A DNA stretch of 64,000 nucleotides from contig CALARK010000021.1 in the NCBI GenBank assembly GCA_937888595.1, forward strand, positions 62,001 to 126,000, read 5' to 3'. The position numbers and the translations under genes are program-made. Origin of the DNA: an uncultured Sterolibacteriaceae bacterium. GTDB lineage: Bacteria > Pseudomonadota > Gammaproteobacteria > Burkholderiales > Rhodocyclaceae. This document shows, piece by piece, positions 1 through 8,695 of the stretch. Each line of letters begins with the position of its first letter. Within the stretch, counting starts at the first letter, position 1. The notes under the pieces were generated by a model that saw only the letters and a list, made by a program, of their open reading frames with translations, was not told where the DNA came from and did not search any database.

Positions 1-1286
1 TTGAAATCGCCTCGCTGGCCACACTCGCACAGCCTGTCGCACCCTGGGTGTTTCTCCTGCTGGCCATCGGTTTCATGACCAAGACCGCCGCCATCGGCCT
101 GCACATCTGGTTGCCCGGCGCCCACGCCGAAGCCGAGACCGACGTTTCGCCGATGGTTTCCGGCGTGTTGCTCAAGGCCGGCCTCTATGGCCTGTTCGTG
201 CTGCTGATGTCGATGGGCCGGCAATCCTTGTACGGCGTCGATCTGGTCAACCTGATGCTGTGGATCGGCGCCATCACCGCGCTGCTCGGCAACCTGATGG
301 CGATCTTCCAGGAAGATGCGAAGCGCCTCTTGGCCTATTCCTCGATCGGCCAGATGGGTTACGCGCTGTTCGGCCTGGCGCTGATGAACCACCTCGGCTG
401 GCTGATGGCGCTGATGTTCGTCATCAACCACTACGTCTACAAGTCGATGCTGTTCCTCTCGGTCGGCGGCGTCGCCAAGCGCACCGGCACGCGCGCCATG
501 TACCAGATGGGCGGCCTGATCACGCTGATGCCGCTCTCCTTCATCGCCACGCTGGTCGGCATCATCGCCATGTCCGGGGTTCCTCCCCTTTCCGGCTTCG
601 GCGGCCGCTGGATCTTCTACAACGCGATCATGGATGCCGACACGCGCCTGCCGATGGTGTTGATCTTCCTCTCCGGCCCGATCGCTTTCCTCTATCTGTT
701 CCGCCTGATCCACACCATCTTCCTCGGCCAGCTCAAGGACGAGCATCGCCGCCTCAAGGAAGCGCCGCTTTCCATCGTCCTGCCGCAGATGATCTACGTC
801 GCCATCCTGATCGGCGTCGCGATCTTCCCCGGCCTGATCCTGCGCCGCGTCGATGCCTATATCTCGCAATTCCTGCCCGATGGTGCGCTGAACTGGGAAG
901 GCCTGACCATTACCAGCCAGTACGGCTGGTGGAACCCGGTGGCGATCATGATCGTCGTCGCCTGCATCTTCCTGCTGATCTTCGGCTGGCTGCTGTTCGT
1001 CAATCGCAAGGCCCAGAAGGTCAAGCAGTTCAATATTGTGTTCTCCGCCGAACGGCCCTACCGCCCCGAGACGACGCACTTCGCCTGGAACTTCTTCGCG
1101 CCGTACAAGAAAGCGATGGGCTTCCTGGTGCAGCCTTTCGTTACGCGCTTCTGGGGTGCGATCACTGACCTGCTGCATACGGCAGGTGACCTCGGCCGGC
1201 GGCTCTACAACGGCAACGGCCAGATCTATGCCTTCCACTTCCTGATCTTTGTGGTCGTGGTCTTCGTTTCACAATTGGGGATGTAA
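1..1286 (+). CDS. NuoL/HyfB-like proton-pumping membrane subunit (5' end outside window)
   Basis: The reading frame is open from the left edge of the window, so the N-terminus is missing; about 427 residues are visible. It is a polytopic membrane protein of the NuoL/NuoM/HyfB/Mrp antiporter family, the ion-translocating arm of complex I and group 4 hydrogenases. Family signatures include PGAHAEAETDVSPMVSG, LLKAGLYG, EDAKRLLAYSSIGQMGYA and NHYVYKSMLF, and their lysines and histidines are those expected for proton transfer. The C-terminus carries a hydrophilic loop and a last membrane helix. The stop codon abuts the next gene (NuoH-like), so it is the first visible cistron of a complex-I-like operon. 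Whether it is closer to HyfB or to NuoL cannot be settled by eye. Confidence 0.85.
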   Translation, partial: EIASLATLAQPVAPWVFLLLAIGFMTKTAAIGLHIWLPGAHAEAETDVSPMVSGVLLKAGLYGLFVLLMSMGRQSLYGVDLVNLMLWIGAITALLGNLMAIFQEDAKRLLAYSSIGQMGYALFGLALMNHLGWLMALMFVINHYVYKSMLFLSVGGVAKRTGTRAMYQMGGLITLMPLSFIATLVGIIAMSGVPPLSGFGGRWIFYNAIMDADTRLPMVLIFLSGPIAFLYLFRLIHTIFLGQLKDEHRRLKEAPLSIVLPQMIYVAILIGVAIFPGLILRRVDAYISQFLPDGALNWEGLTITSQYGWWNPVAIMIVVACIFLLIFGWLLFVNRKAQKVKQFNIVFSAERPYRPETTHFAWNFFAPYKKAMGFLVQPFVTRFWGAITDLLHTAGDLGRRLYNGNGQIYAFHFLIFVVVVFVSQLGM

Positions 1287-2192
1287 ATGGATTTTGACTG
1301 GATGAAAATCCCCTACGCCTTCCTGACGGTCTTCATCGTCGTCAACTACGGCTTCCTGATGGGCGCGCTGATCCAGAAGATCGGCGCCCGCGCCGGCCGC
1401 CGCCACGGCATCCCGATCTGGCAGTACTACCTGGACGTGATCAAGAACTACGGCCTGCGGACCTCGATCACCCACGGCGTGATGTTCTACCTCGGCCCGG
1501 TGTTCCGCCTCTCGGGCGGCGTCGGTCTGCTGCTGTTCATGCCGGTGATCTACGGTTCGTACATGTTCTCGAATTTCAGCTTTGCCGGCGACCTCATCCT
1601 CGCGCTCTACTTCGTCTTCTTCGGCACACTCGGCATGGCGCTCGGCGCCGGCGAGAGTGGCCACCCGCACGCCGCCATTGGCGTCACACGGGGCCTGCAG
1701 CAGGTCAGCATGGCCGAGTTGCCCTTCGCCATGGCGGTGTTCTCCGTCGCGCTGCAGTATCAGACGCTGTCCATTACCGAAATCGTCGCCGCGCAACAGG
1801 GCGGCATGATGAACTGGACGCTGTTCACCAACCCGATTGCCGTGGCCGCCGCGATGCTGGCCTTCCTCGGCTCGATGATGCGGCCGCCCTTCGACGTCTT
1901 CATCGCCCCGCAGGAAATCCCCATCGGCCCGCCGACCGAGTACCACTCCTCGTATCTGGCGCTGATGCAGACTAACCGTGCGATCTTCCCGGTCGCCAAG
2001 ATCGTCATCTACATGAACCTGTTCTTTGGTGGTGCCGGCAGCTGGCCCGAGCTGTTCGTCAAGGTCTTCTTCCTGTATCTGTTCTCGGCCTTCGTCGGCG
2101 TCTGCTTCCCGCGCTTCCGCGTCGAGCAGTCGATCCGCTTCTTCCTCGTCTGGGCGGTGCCGCTCGGCGTTCTCTCGATCATGGTGGTCTGA
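1287..2192 (+). CDS. NuoH/HyfC-like membrane subunit
   Basis: A 301-residue multi-spanning protein of the NuoH/HycD/HyfC family, the subunit that couples the quinone or active-site module to the proton-pumping arm. Diagnostic stretches are GAGESGHPHAAIG and the MRPPFD...APQEIPIGPPTEY loop, which resemble the HycD-type loop more than canonical NuoH. It starts directly after the stop of the NuoL-like gene and ends one base before the NuoB-like start, so translation is probably coupled. It would sit in the inner membrane and hold the NuoB/NuoD-like subunits on the cytoplasmic side. Confidence 0.88.
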   Translation: MDFDWMKIPYAFLTVFIVVNYGFLMGALIQKIGARAGRRHGIPIWQYYLDVIKNYGLRTSITHGVMFYLGPVFRLSGGVGLLLFMPVIYGSYMFSNFSFAGDLILALYFVFFGTLGMALGAGESGHPHAAIGVTRGLQQVSMAELPFAMAVFSVALQYQTLSITEIVAAQQGGMMNWTLFTNPIAVAAAMLAFLGSMMRPPFDVFIAPQEIPIGPPTEYHSSYLALMQTNRAIFPVAKIVIYMNLFFGGAGSWPELFVKVFFLYLFSAFVGVCFPRFRVEQSIRFFLVWAVPLGVLSIMVV

Positions 2193-2840
2193 ATGACGAC
2201 GAAGCCTGAACTGATGAAGCGCATGGTCAAGGGGCCGGACGGCCTCGAGTTCGAGGTCGACCCGCTGCGCGACTACTACTGCGAGGCGCCGCCGACCGTG
2301 ATGCCCGGCGCCTACATCCAGATCGTCGAGGACTTCTTCAACTGGGCGCGCAGCAAGTCCTTGTGGATCCTCGGCTTCGGCACCGGTTGCGGCGCCATCG
2401 AGATGCGCCCGCTGATGACGCCACGCTTCGATGCCTACCGCTTCGGCGTGGCCTGGCGGCCGACGCCGCGGCAGGCCAACCTGTTCATCATCTCCGGCTA
2501 CCTGTCGACCAAGACCTTGAAGCGCGCGATCCGCGCCTACGAGCAGATGCAGAACCCGAAGTACGTGATCGGCCTCGGCTCCTGCACCATCAACGGCGGC
2601 ATGTACTGGGATTCGTACAACACCATCAAGAAGCTCGACGAATACCTGCCGGTCGACCTCTACATCGCCGGCTGCATGCCGCGTCCCGAGGCGCTGCTGG
2701 CCGGCTTCGAGGAGATGAAGAAGATCATCCGCACCGGCAAGGCCGAGGGCGCGAACCAGTATGCCGAGAACTTCGCCTGGTACAAGGCGAATCAAAAACG
2801 TGTCATTCACGATTGGGACATGCCCGATTACAACTGGTGA
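2193..2840 (+). CDS. NuoB-like small subunit with one [4Fe-4S] site
   Basis: 215 residues, family of NuoB and the small subunit of group 4 hydrogenases. Cysteines fitting the proximal/N2 cluster are C66 (GTGCGAIEM), C131 (GLGSCTINGG) and C161 (AGCMPRPEA). The tandem CysCys of true NuoB (CCAIE) is replaced here by Cys-Gly, a hydrogenase-like trait, so the fourth ligand must come from elsewhere. It lies between the NuoH-like and NuoC-like genes and would be a peripheral subunit on the cytoplasmic face, passing electrons from the ferredoxin-GltD subunit. Confidence 0.88.
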   Translation: MTTKPELMKRMVKGPDGLEFEVDPLRDYYCEAPPTVMPGAYIQIVEDFFNWARSKSLWILGFGTGCGAIEMRPLMTPRFDAYRFGVAWRPTPRQANLFIISGYLSTKTLKRAIRAYEQMQNPKYVIGLGSCTINGGMYWDSYNTIKKLDEYLPVDLYIAGCMPRPEALLAGFEEMKKIIRTGKAEGANQYAENFAWYKANQKRVIHDWDMPDYNW

Positions 2841-2844
2841 TGAC

Positions 2845-3387
2845 ATGAGAGAACTGTACGCACGTCTCAAAGCACTCTATCCGCTCGGCGAACTGACCGA
2901 GCAGCGAAAGAATCTTGCCTTCGTCACGGTGCCGGCCGCGCATCTGCGCGACACGCTCCTGCACCTGCGCGACAAGGAAGGCTTCACCCACCTCGTGCTG
3001 CTGACCGCCGTCGATTGGCTGGAAGAGGGGCAGTTCCAGCTCACCTACCTGCTCAACAACCGTGCCCTCGCCTGCGACCTCGGCCTGCGCGTGCTGATTC
3101 AACGCGACACCGCCACGATGGAGAGCATCCACGACCTCTGGCCGACGGCCGCGACCTATCAAAGAGAGTTGCGCGAGATGTTCGGCATCGATTTCCCCGG
3201 CAGTCCGCGCATCGAGGAGGAGTTCATCCTCGAAGGCTGGAACAGTATCCCGCCCTACCGGCGCGACTTCGACACGCTCAAATACGCGCAGGAAGCCTAT
3301 GCCGAGCGGCCCGGTCGTGTCACGCACGATCCGGAAACCCATATGCGCCTGCAGATGTACCCGGGCCAGCACCCGGCAGGGAAATAA
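2845..3387 (+). CDS. NuoC-like 30-kDa subunit
   Basis: 180 residues from the ATG four bases after the NuoB-like stop. It shows the complex I 30-kDa signature in the second half: HDLWPTAATYQRELREMFGI, then an acidic FPGSPR region and the C-terminal NSIPPYRRDF. Function in the family is structural: it clamps the NuoD-like subunit to the peripheral arm. The longer upstream in-frame extension overlaps the NuoB-like gene and is not needed. It is followed 12 bases later by the NuoD-like gene. Confidence 0.86.
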   Translation: MRELYARLKALYPLGELTEQRKNLAFVTVPAAHLRDTLLHLRDKEGFTHLVLLTAVDWLEEGQFQLTYLLNNRALACDLGLRVLIQRDTATMESIHDLWPTAATYQRELREMFGIDFPGSPRIEEEFILEGWNSIPPYRRDFDTLKYAQEAYAERPGRVTHDPETHMRLQMYPGQHPAGK

Positions 3388-3399
3388 GACAGGTTCGCT

Positions 3400-4581
3400 A
3401 TGCTTGATATTTTCCCGCCCGACCGCACCCAGTATCCCGCCAAGAAAGCCGACGGCACGCTCGATATCGACCTGACCTCGGGCAAGTACCTCAAGCTTTG
3501 GCAGGGGCCGAACCACCCCGGCATCACCGGCAACATGTCCGTGGAACTGACCGTCTGCGGCGACGAGGTGGTCGAGGGCAAGACCCACGTCGGCTACCTG
3601 CACCGCGGCTTCGAGAAGCTGATGGAGCGCCGCACCTTCATTCAGGTCTTCCCCATCGTCTGCCGTGTCTGCGTGCCCGAACCGGACTTCAACGAATATT
3701 GCTACGCCGCCTGCGTCGAGGAACTCGCCGGCATCGAAGTGCCGGAAATGGCCAAGTGGATCCGCGCCATGATCCTCGAGATGGGCCGCATCAACAGCTA
3801 CATGATGTACCTCGGCGGCCAGGCCGGCGCCCTCGGCCAGGGCGTGATCGGCCAATGGACCACCTACGTGCGCGACCTGATGCTCGACCGCTTCGAGGAA
3901 CTGACCGGCGCGCGGATTTATCACATGTTCATCCTGCCTGGCGGCGTGCGTGACACGCTGCCCGACGGCTTTGCCGGCCGGATGGAGGAGACGCTGTGCG
4001 AAGTCGAGAAGACGCTCAAGGACGTCTACGACGTGATGTTCTGCAATGCGGTGTTCAAGAAGCGCACGGTGGGCATGGGCGTGATCGACCCGAGCTGGCT
4101 CGAACCCTATGGCGTCACCGGCCCGAATGCACGCGCGGCGGGTGTCGCCAAGGACGTGCGCAAGGACTCTCCGTACCTGATTTATGACCAGCTCGACTTC
4201 GAGCCGGTCACCGGCCAGAACTCCGACATCTATACCCGCGCCGATGTGCGCCGCCGCGATGTGTGGGTGTCCGTCGACCTGATCCGCCAGATCCTGGCGA
4301 AGATGCCGAAATCTGGCGCCGTGATGGCGCCGCTGCCCAACGTGCTGCACTGGCAGATCCCGCGCGGCGAGACCTACGTGCGCGGCGAATGCTCGCGCGG
4401 CGAATACGGCTACTACCTCGTCACCGATGGTTCCGGCTACCCGCGCCGCATCAACGTGCGCGGGCCGAGCTACACCCACGCGATGGCGCTGCTCGAGCGC
4501 ATGATCGTCGGCTGCAACATCTCCGACGTCGCCGCGCTGATGGTGTCATTGCATACCTATCCCCCGGAGATCGAGCGATGA
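3400..4581 (+). CDS. NuoD/HycE-like 49-kDa subunit lacking the C-terminal NiFe ligands
   Basis: 393 residues, homologous to the 49-kDa complex I subunit and to the large subunit of group 4 NiFe hydrogenases. Near the N-terminus a Cys pair is kept (C88 and C91 in PIVCRVCVPEPD), at the place of the first NiFe CxxC. The C-terminus ends SLHTYPPEIER with no DPCxxC motif, so a NiFe centre cannot be assembled in the usual way. It is therefore more likely a hydrogenase-related (Ehr-type) or quinone-reacting subunit. Its TGA overlaps the ATG of the next gene (ATGA), indicating coupled translation. Confidence 0.85.
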   Translation: MLDIFPPDRTQYPAKKADGTLDIDLTSGKYLKLWQGPNHPGITGNMSVELTVCGDEVVEGKTHVGYLHRGFEKLMERRTFIQVFPIVCRVCVPEPDFNEYCYAACVEELAGIEVPEMAKWIRAMILEMGRINSYMMYLGGQAGALGQGVIGQWTTYVRDLMLDRFEELTGARIYHMFILPGGVRDTLPDGFAGRMEETLCEVEKTLKDVYDVMFCNAVFKKRTVGMGVIDPSWLEPYGVTGPNARAAGVAKDVRKDSPYLIYDQLDFEPVTGQNSDIYTRADVRRRDVWVSVDLIRQILAKMPKSGAVMAPLPNVLHWQIPRGETYVRGECSRGEYGYYLVTDGSGYPRRINVRGPSYTHAMALLERMIVGCNISDVAALMVSLHTYPPEIER

Positions 4582-6377
4582 GTTTCAAAGACGTCCTCTC
4601 GCCCTTCACCGCGTGGAAGCACCTGTTCCACGATCCGGTCTCGATCAGGAATCCGATCGGCCGCGCCGCCGCGCCGCGCTATCGCGGTTTCCACCAGAAC
4701 GACATCGAGAAGTGCATCGGTTGCGGCACCTGCGAAACGATCTGCCAGAACGGCGCCATCGACATGGTGCCGGTCGAGGGCATCCAGACGAAACAGGGTG
4801 ATTCGGGCCTGCGCCCGCGCATCGACTACGGCCGCTGCTGCTGGTGCGCGCTGTGCGTCGACGTCTGCATGACGAAATCGCTCAACATGTCGAACATCTA
4901 CACCTGGGTCGAGAGCGACGGCGACGCCTTCCGCTTCATCCCCGGCGTCGACAAGAAACCCTGGGACGATGCCGCGCATGGCTACCGCCGTCCCGACGAT
5001 CACCAGCTGACCGGCCCGACGCGGCTACGCGAACACATGCCCGAGATGGAACCGGAAGAGCGCATCGGCTCCTTCGCCGAGATCGTGCATGGCTACAATG
5101 TCGAGGCAGCGAAGCTCGAGGCCGATCGCTGCGTCAGTTGTGGCCTGTGTGTCGCGACCTGCCCGACGCACATGGCGATTCCGCAGTACATCAAGGCGAT
5201 CCGCGACGGCGATTACGACCTCGGCGTCGCTTTGCTTTACGAGACCAATCCCTTCTCCAGCATCTGCGGTCGCGTGTGTACCCGCAAGTGTGAGAGCACC
5301 TGCGCCGCGCGCCACGAAGGCGACGCGATTGCGATTAGGTGGCTCAAGCGCCACATCATGGATCAGGTGTCGGACGAGCAGATCAAGAAGGTGGTCGGCC
5401 AGCCCGCCGCCCCGACCGGCAGGAAGGTCGCCATCGTCGGCGCCGGCCCGGCCGGCTTGACCGCCGCCTTCGACCTCGCCAAAAAAGGCCATCAGGTCGT
5501 CGTCTACGAAGCCCTCGACAAGCCGGGCGGCATGACACGCTTCGGCATCCCCGAATACCGCCTGCCCTACGACGTGATCGACCGGGACGTCGATGTCATC
5601 CGTTCCGTCGGCGTCGACATCCGCTGCAATGTGCGCATCGGCCAGGACATCACGCTGGAACGACTCAAGTCCGATTTTGACGCGGTACTGATCGCGCTCG
5701 GCCTGCAGGATGGCCGCGGCACGCGCATTCCCGGCAGCGATCAGCCCATGGTCCGCAAGGCGGTGGATCTGCTGCGCCGCGTGACCGCCGGCGAGGATAT
5801 TGGTACACCGCGCCAGGCCGTGGTGATCGGCGGCGGCAACGTCGCGATGGACATCGCCCGCACGCTGGCGCGCCTGCAGAAGAAGCAGTACGGCGAAGTG
5901 AAGGTGATTCTGACGGCGCTGGAAGACCTGCCGCACTTCCTCGCCGACGCCGACGAAATCAAGGAATCGGGGGAGGAAGGGATCATCATCCTCGATTCGC
6001 GTGGTCCGCAGCAAGTCGTCATCGAGAACGGCCAGGTCACGGGCTTGAAAACCTGGAAGGTCAAGGCGATCTTCGACGAGCAGGGGCGCTTTGCGCCGAC
6101 CTATGACGAGACGGACGAGCAGTTCCACCCGGGCACGATGGTGGTCGAGGCCATCGGCCAGATGGCCGATACCTCGCTGCTCGGCGATGCGCTGACCGAA
6201 CAGCTCGCCTGGCAGCGCGGCCGCCTGCAGGTGGATGCCGGGGGGCGTACCAGCGAGGCGTGGCTGTGGTCGGCCGGCGACATGGTGCGCGGGCCGGACG
6301 TCGTCAGCGCCGTCGCCGACGGCCATCGCGTCGCGGCGAGCATCCACGCCGCCATCACGCAAGGAGTGCAGCAATGA
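4578..6377 (+). CDS. NuoI-type ferredoxin fused to GltD-like FAD/NAD(P) oxidoreductase
   Basis: 599 residues in three parts. Residues about 40-105 hold two CxxCxxCxxxC motifs (C46-C56 and C87-C97), as in the NuoI/HycF ferredoxin. Residues about 180-245 are the GltD-type cluster domain (C185, C188, C191, C195 and C230, C234, C238, C242). From about 280 onward is a two-dinucleotide-binding flavoprotein with GAGPAGLTAAFDLA for FAD and a second GGGNVAMDIA fold for NAD(P), as in the glutamate synthase small subunit and NfnL. The start ATG overlaps the NuoD-like stop. In context it probably replaces NuoEFG as the NAD(P)H entry or exit point of the membrane complex; the direction of electron flow is not known. 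Confidence 0.85.
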   Translation: MSFKDVLSPFTAWKHLFHDPVSIRNPIGRAAAPRYRGFHQNDIEKCIGCGTCETICQNGAIDMVPVEGIQTKQGDSGLRPRIDYGRCCWCALCVDVCMTKSLNMSNIYTWVESDGDAFRFIPGVDKKPWDDAAHGYRRPDDHQLTGPTRLREHMPEMEPEERIGSFAEIVHGYNVEAAKLEADRCVSCGLCVATCPTHMAIPQYIKAIRDGDYDLGVALLYETNPFSSICGRVCTRKCESTCAARHEGDAIAIRWLKRHIMDQVSDEQIKKVVGQPAAPTGRKVAIVGAGPAGLTAAFDLAKKGHQVVVYEALDKPGGMTRFGIPEYRLPYDVIDRDVDVIRSVGVDIRCNVRIGQDITLERLKSDFDAVLIALGLQDGRGTRIPGSDQPMVRKAVDLLRRVTAGEDIGTPRQAVVIGGGNVAMDIARTLARLQKKQYGEVKVILTALEDLPHFLADADEIKESGEEGIIILDSRGPQQVVIENGQVTGLKTWKVKAIFDEQGRFAPTYDETDEQFHPGTMVVEAIGQMADTSLLGDALTEQLAWQRGRLQVDAGGRTSEAWLWSAGDMVRGPDVVSAVADGHRVAASIHAAITQGVQQ

Positions 6378-6877
6378 CCGAAGGTGTGCATGGTATCGAG
6401 CGCCTGCGCGGCAAGACCTCGCTGAAAGAGATCCTCGAAGTCGCGACGCATTTCGAGGAAAGCGCCCGCGACTTTTACAAGGGTCTGATCCCCAAGGTGA
6501 GCAAGCGCATCCGCTACCTGGTCGAGGAACTCGCCGCCGAGGAACAGTCGCACTATGACATGTTCGCGGCGCTGGCGCAGCGCACCGACATCGCCGCACA
6601 AGTGAAAGCCGAGATCGAGCGCACCGCGGCCGACAGCAAGTTTTCCGACTGCATCCACCTGCCCGACCTCGGCGACAACCCCGACGACCAGGCAGTGCTG
6701 CAGTACGCGATGGGCCGCGAGCACGCCGCCATGTCGCACTACGGCGAGCTGGCACAGACCACACCGGCCGGCCCGATCCGCGAGCTGTTCGTCTTCCTCG
6801 CCAGCGAGGAAACCAAGCACAAGCTGGAGCTGGAAAAGCTCTACTACGAGACGGTGCACCGCGGCGGCGGCGTCTAG
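6374..6877 (+). CDS. ferritin-like diiron protein
   Basis: 167 residues, four-helix ferritin-like/rubrerythrin-type fold without a rubredoxin domain. Likely iron ligands are in HFEESARDFY, LAAEEQSHYDMF, GREHAAMSHYGE and SEETKHKLELEK, giving the repeated E...ExxH pattern. The start overlaps the preceding stop (ATGA), so it is translated with the complex-I-like operon. Possible roles are peroxide or oxygen scavenging that protects the exposed Fe-S clusters of that complex, or an electron acceptor for it; both are inferences from context. Confidence 0.8.
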   Translation: MTEGVHGIERLRGKTSLKEILEVATHFEESARDFYKGLIPKVSKRIRYLVEELAAEEQSHYDMFAALAQRTDIAAQVKAEIERTAADSKFSDCIHLPDLGDNPDDQAVLQYAMGREHAAMSHYGELAQTTPAGPIRELFVFLASEETKHKLELEKLYYETVHRGGGV

Positions 6878-6880
6878 CCG

Positions 6881-6903
6881 AAAGTCGGCCCCGGCGGGAC
6901 GGC
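6881..6903 (+). repeat. 23-bp dispersed element, copy 1 (intergenic)
   Basis: Matches the 23-bp consensus (AAAGTCGGCGCC start, GGACGGC end, A or G at position 16) except C for G at position 10. It begins three bases after the TAG of the ferritin-like gene and lies before frdA. Confidence 0.85.
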
Positions 6904-6937
6904 GGCAAGGGCTGCTCGCCAATTTCAAGGACGGATC

Positions 6938-8695
6938 ATGGACACGATCACCACGGATGTTGCCATCATCGGCGCCGGTGGCGCCGGCCTGCGGGCCGCC
7001 ATCGCGCTTGCACAGAGCGACCCGGATCTCCGCATCGCGCTGATCTCCAAGGTCTACCCGATGCGCAGCCACACCTGCGCGGCGGAAGGCGGCGCGGCCG
7101 GTGTGATCAAGCCGGACGACAGCTTCGAGCTGCACTTCAACGACACCGTCGGCGGCGGCGACTGGCTCAGCGACCAGGACTGCGTCGAGCTGTTCGTGCG
7201 GGAGGCGCCGCGCGAGCTGCTGCAGCTGGAGCACTGGGGCTGCCCGTGGAACCGCGAGGCCGACGGCTCGGTGGCCGTGCGCCCCTTCGGCGGCATGAAG
7301 AAGCAGCGCACCTGGTTCGCCGCCGACAAGTCCGGCTTCCACATCCTGCACACCCTGTTCCAGACCTCGCTGCAGTTCGAGTCGATCCGCCGCTTCGACG
7401 AATACTTCGCCCTCGACCTGCTGGTGGCGGAAGGACGCTGCCAGGGCCTGACCGCGATCGAGATGCGCAGTGGCCAACTACGCCAGTTCCACGCCAAGGC
7501 GGTCATCATCGCCGGCGGCGGTGCCGGCCGCATGTTTCCCTTCACCACCAACGGCGCGATCAAGACCGGCGACGGCATGGCCATGGCCTACCGCGCCGGC
7601 GTGCCGCTGAAGGACATGGAGTTCATCCAGTACCACCCGACCGGCCTGCCCAACACCGGCAGCCTGCTCACCGAAGCCTGCCGCGGCGAAGGTGGCATCC
7701 TGGTGAACAAGCACGGCCGCCGCTACCTGCAGGATTACGGCATGGGCCCGGAAACGCCGGTCGGCCAGCCGCAGCTGAAGACCATGGAGCTCGGCCCGCG
7801 CGACCGCCTCAGCCAGGCCTACTGGCACGAGCTGCAGAAGGGCAACACCGTCACCACCCCGTGGGGCGAGTGCGTGCTGCTCGATATGCGCCACCTCGGC
7901 GCGAAGAAGATCGCCGAGCGCCTGCCGCTGGTGCATGAACTGGCCGAGAGCTACCTCGGCGTCGACATCGTCAAGGACCCGGTGCCGATCCGCCCGGTGG
8001 TGCATTACATGATGGGTGGCATTTCCACCGACACGAACGCCGCCACGCAGCTGCCCGGCCTCTACGCCGCCGGGGAGTGCGCCTGCGTCAGCCTCAACGG
8101 CGCCAACCGGCTCGGCTCGAACTCGCTGGTCGAGTTGCTGGTGTTCGGCCGCCGCGCAGCCGAGTCGGCCCTCGCCCATGCCCGGCAGCAGCCCGAGCCC
8201 GCGACCGCGGCGCTGGCGGAGCAGGCCGAGCGTTCGCAGGCGCGCATCCGCGAGCTGTTCTCGCAACCCGACGGCAACGAGAGCGTCGCCGGCTTGCGCA
8301 AGGAAATGATGCAGACGATGGAGAAGAATGTCGGCATCTACCGCACGGCCGAGGGCCTGGAAGAGGGGGTAGACAAGATCCGCGAGTTGCGCGAGCGCTA
8401 CCGCGCGGTGACGCTGACGGACAAGACCAACGTGTACAACACCGACCTGTTCCAGGTGCTCGAGCTCGGCTCGATGCTCGACTGCGCCGAGGCGGTGACG
8501 GTCGGCGCCCTGGCGCGCAAGGAATCGCGCGGCGCACACCAGCGCCTCGACCACACCGAACGCGACGACGCCAACTACCTGCGCCACACACTGGTATATA
8601 GCCAGGGCCGCGAGGCGCCGCGCGTCGATTACCTGGACGTGGTGATCACCAAGTCGCCTCCCGGCGTGCGCGACTACTCGGGAGACCACAAATGA
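6938..8695 (+). CDS. frdA: fumarate reductase flavoprotein subunit FrdA
   Basis: 585 residues, catalytic subunit of quinol:fumarate reductase. An N-terminal FAD motif GAGGAGLRAA is followed by MRSHTCAAEGGAAG, whose histidine carries covalent FAD. The active-site region has EFIQYHPTGLP and TEACRGEGG, and the C-terminal part has the SNSLVELLVFGRRAAE motif. The order frdABCD with separate C and D anchors is the E. coli-like arrangement, favouring fumarate reductase over succinate dehydrogenase, although the enzyme is reversible. frdB begins within the stop region (ATGA overlap). Confidence 0.95.
   Translation: MDTITTDVAIIGAGGAGLRAAIALAQSDPDLRIALISKVYPMRSHTCAAEGGAAGVIKPDDSFELHFNDTVGGGDWLSDQDCVELFVREAPRELLQLEHWGCPWNREADGSVAVRPFGGMKKQRTWFAADKSGFHILHTLFQTSLQFESIRRFDEYFALDLLVAEGRCQGLTAIEMRSGQLRQFHAKAVIIAGGGAGRMFPFTTNGAIKTGDGMAMAYRAGVPLKDMEFIQYHPTGLPNTGSLLTEACRGEGGILVNKHGRRYLQDYGMGPETPVGQPQLKTMELGPRDRLSQAYWHELQKGNTVTTPWGECVLLDMRHLGAKKIAERLPLVHELAESYLGVDIVKDPVPIRPVVHYMMGGISTDTNAATQLPGLYAAGECACVSLNGANRLGSNSLVELLVFGRRAAESALAHARQQPEPATAALAEQAERSQARIRELFSQPDGNESVAGLRKEMMQTMEKNVGIYRTAEGLEEGVDKIRELRERYRAVTLTDKTNVYNTDLFQVLELGSMLDCAEAVTVGALARKESRGAHQRLDHTERDDANYLRHTLVYSQGREAPRVDYLDVVITKSPPGVRDYSGDHK

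Noticed and set aside
1269..4479. Long minus-strand open frames (533 and 558 codons) opposite the complex-I-like genes
   Set aside because: They are mirror frames of well-supported plus-strand genes in GC-rich DNA, rich in His, Arg and Ala, with no domain.
3400..4581. Calling the complex a NiFe hydrogenase
   Set aside because: The large-subunit homologue lacks the C-terminal CxxC NiFe ligands.
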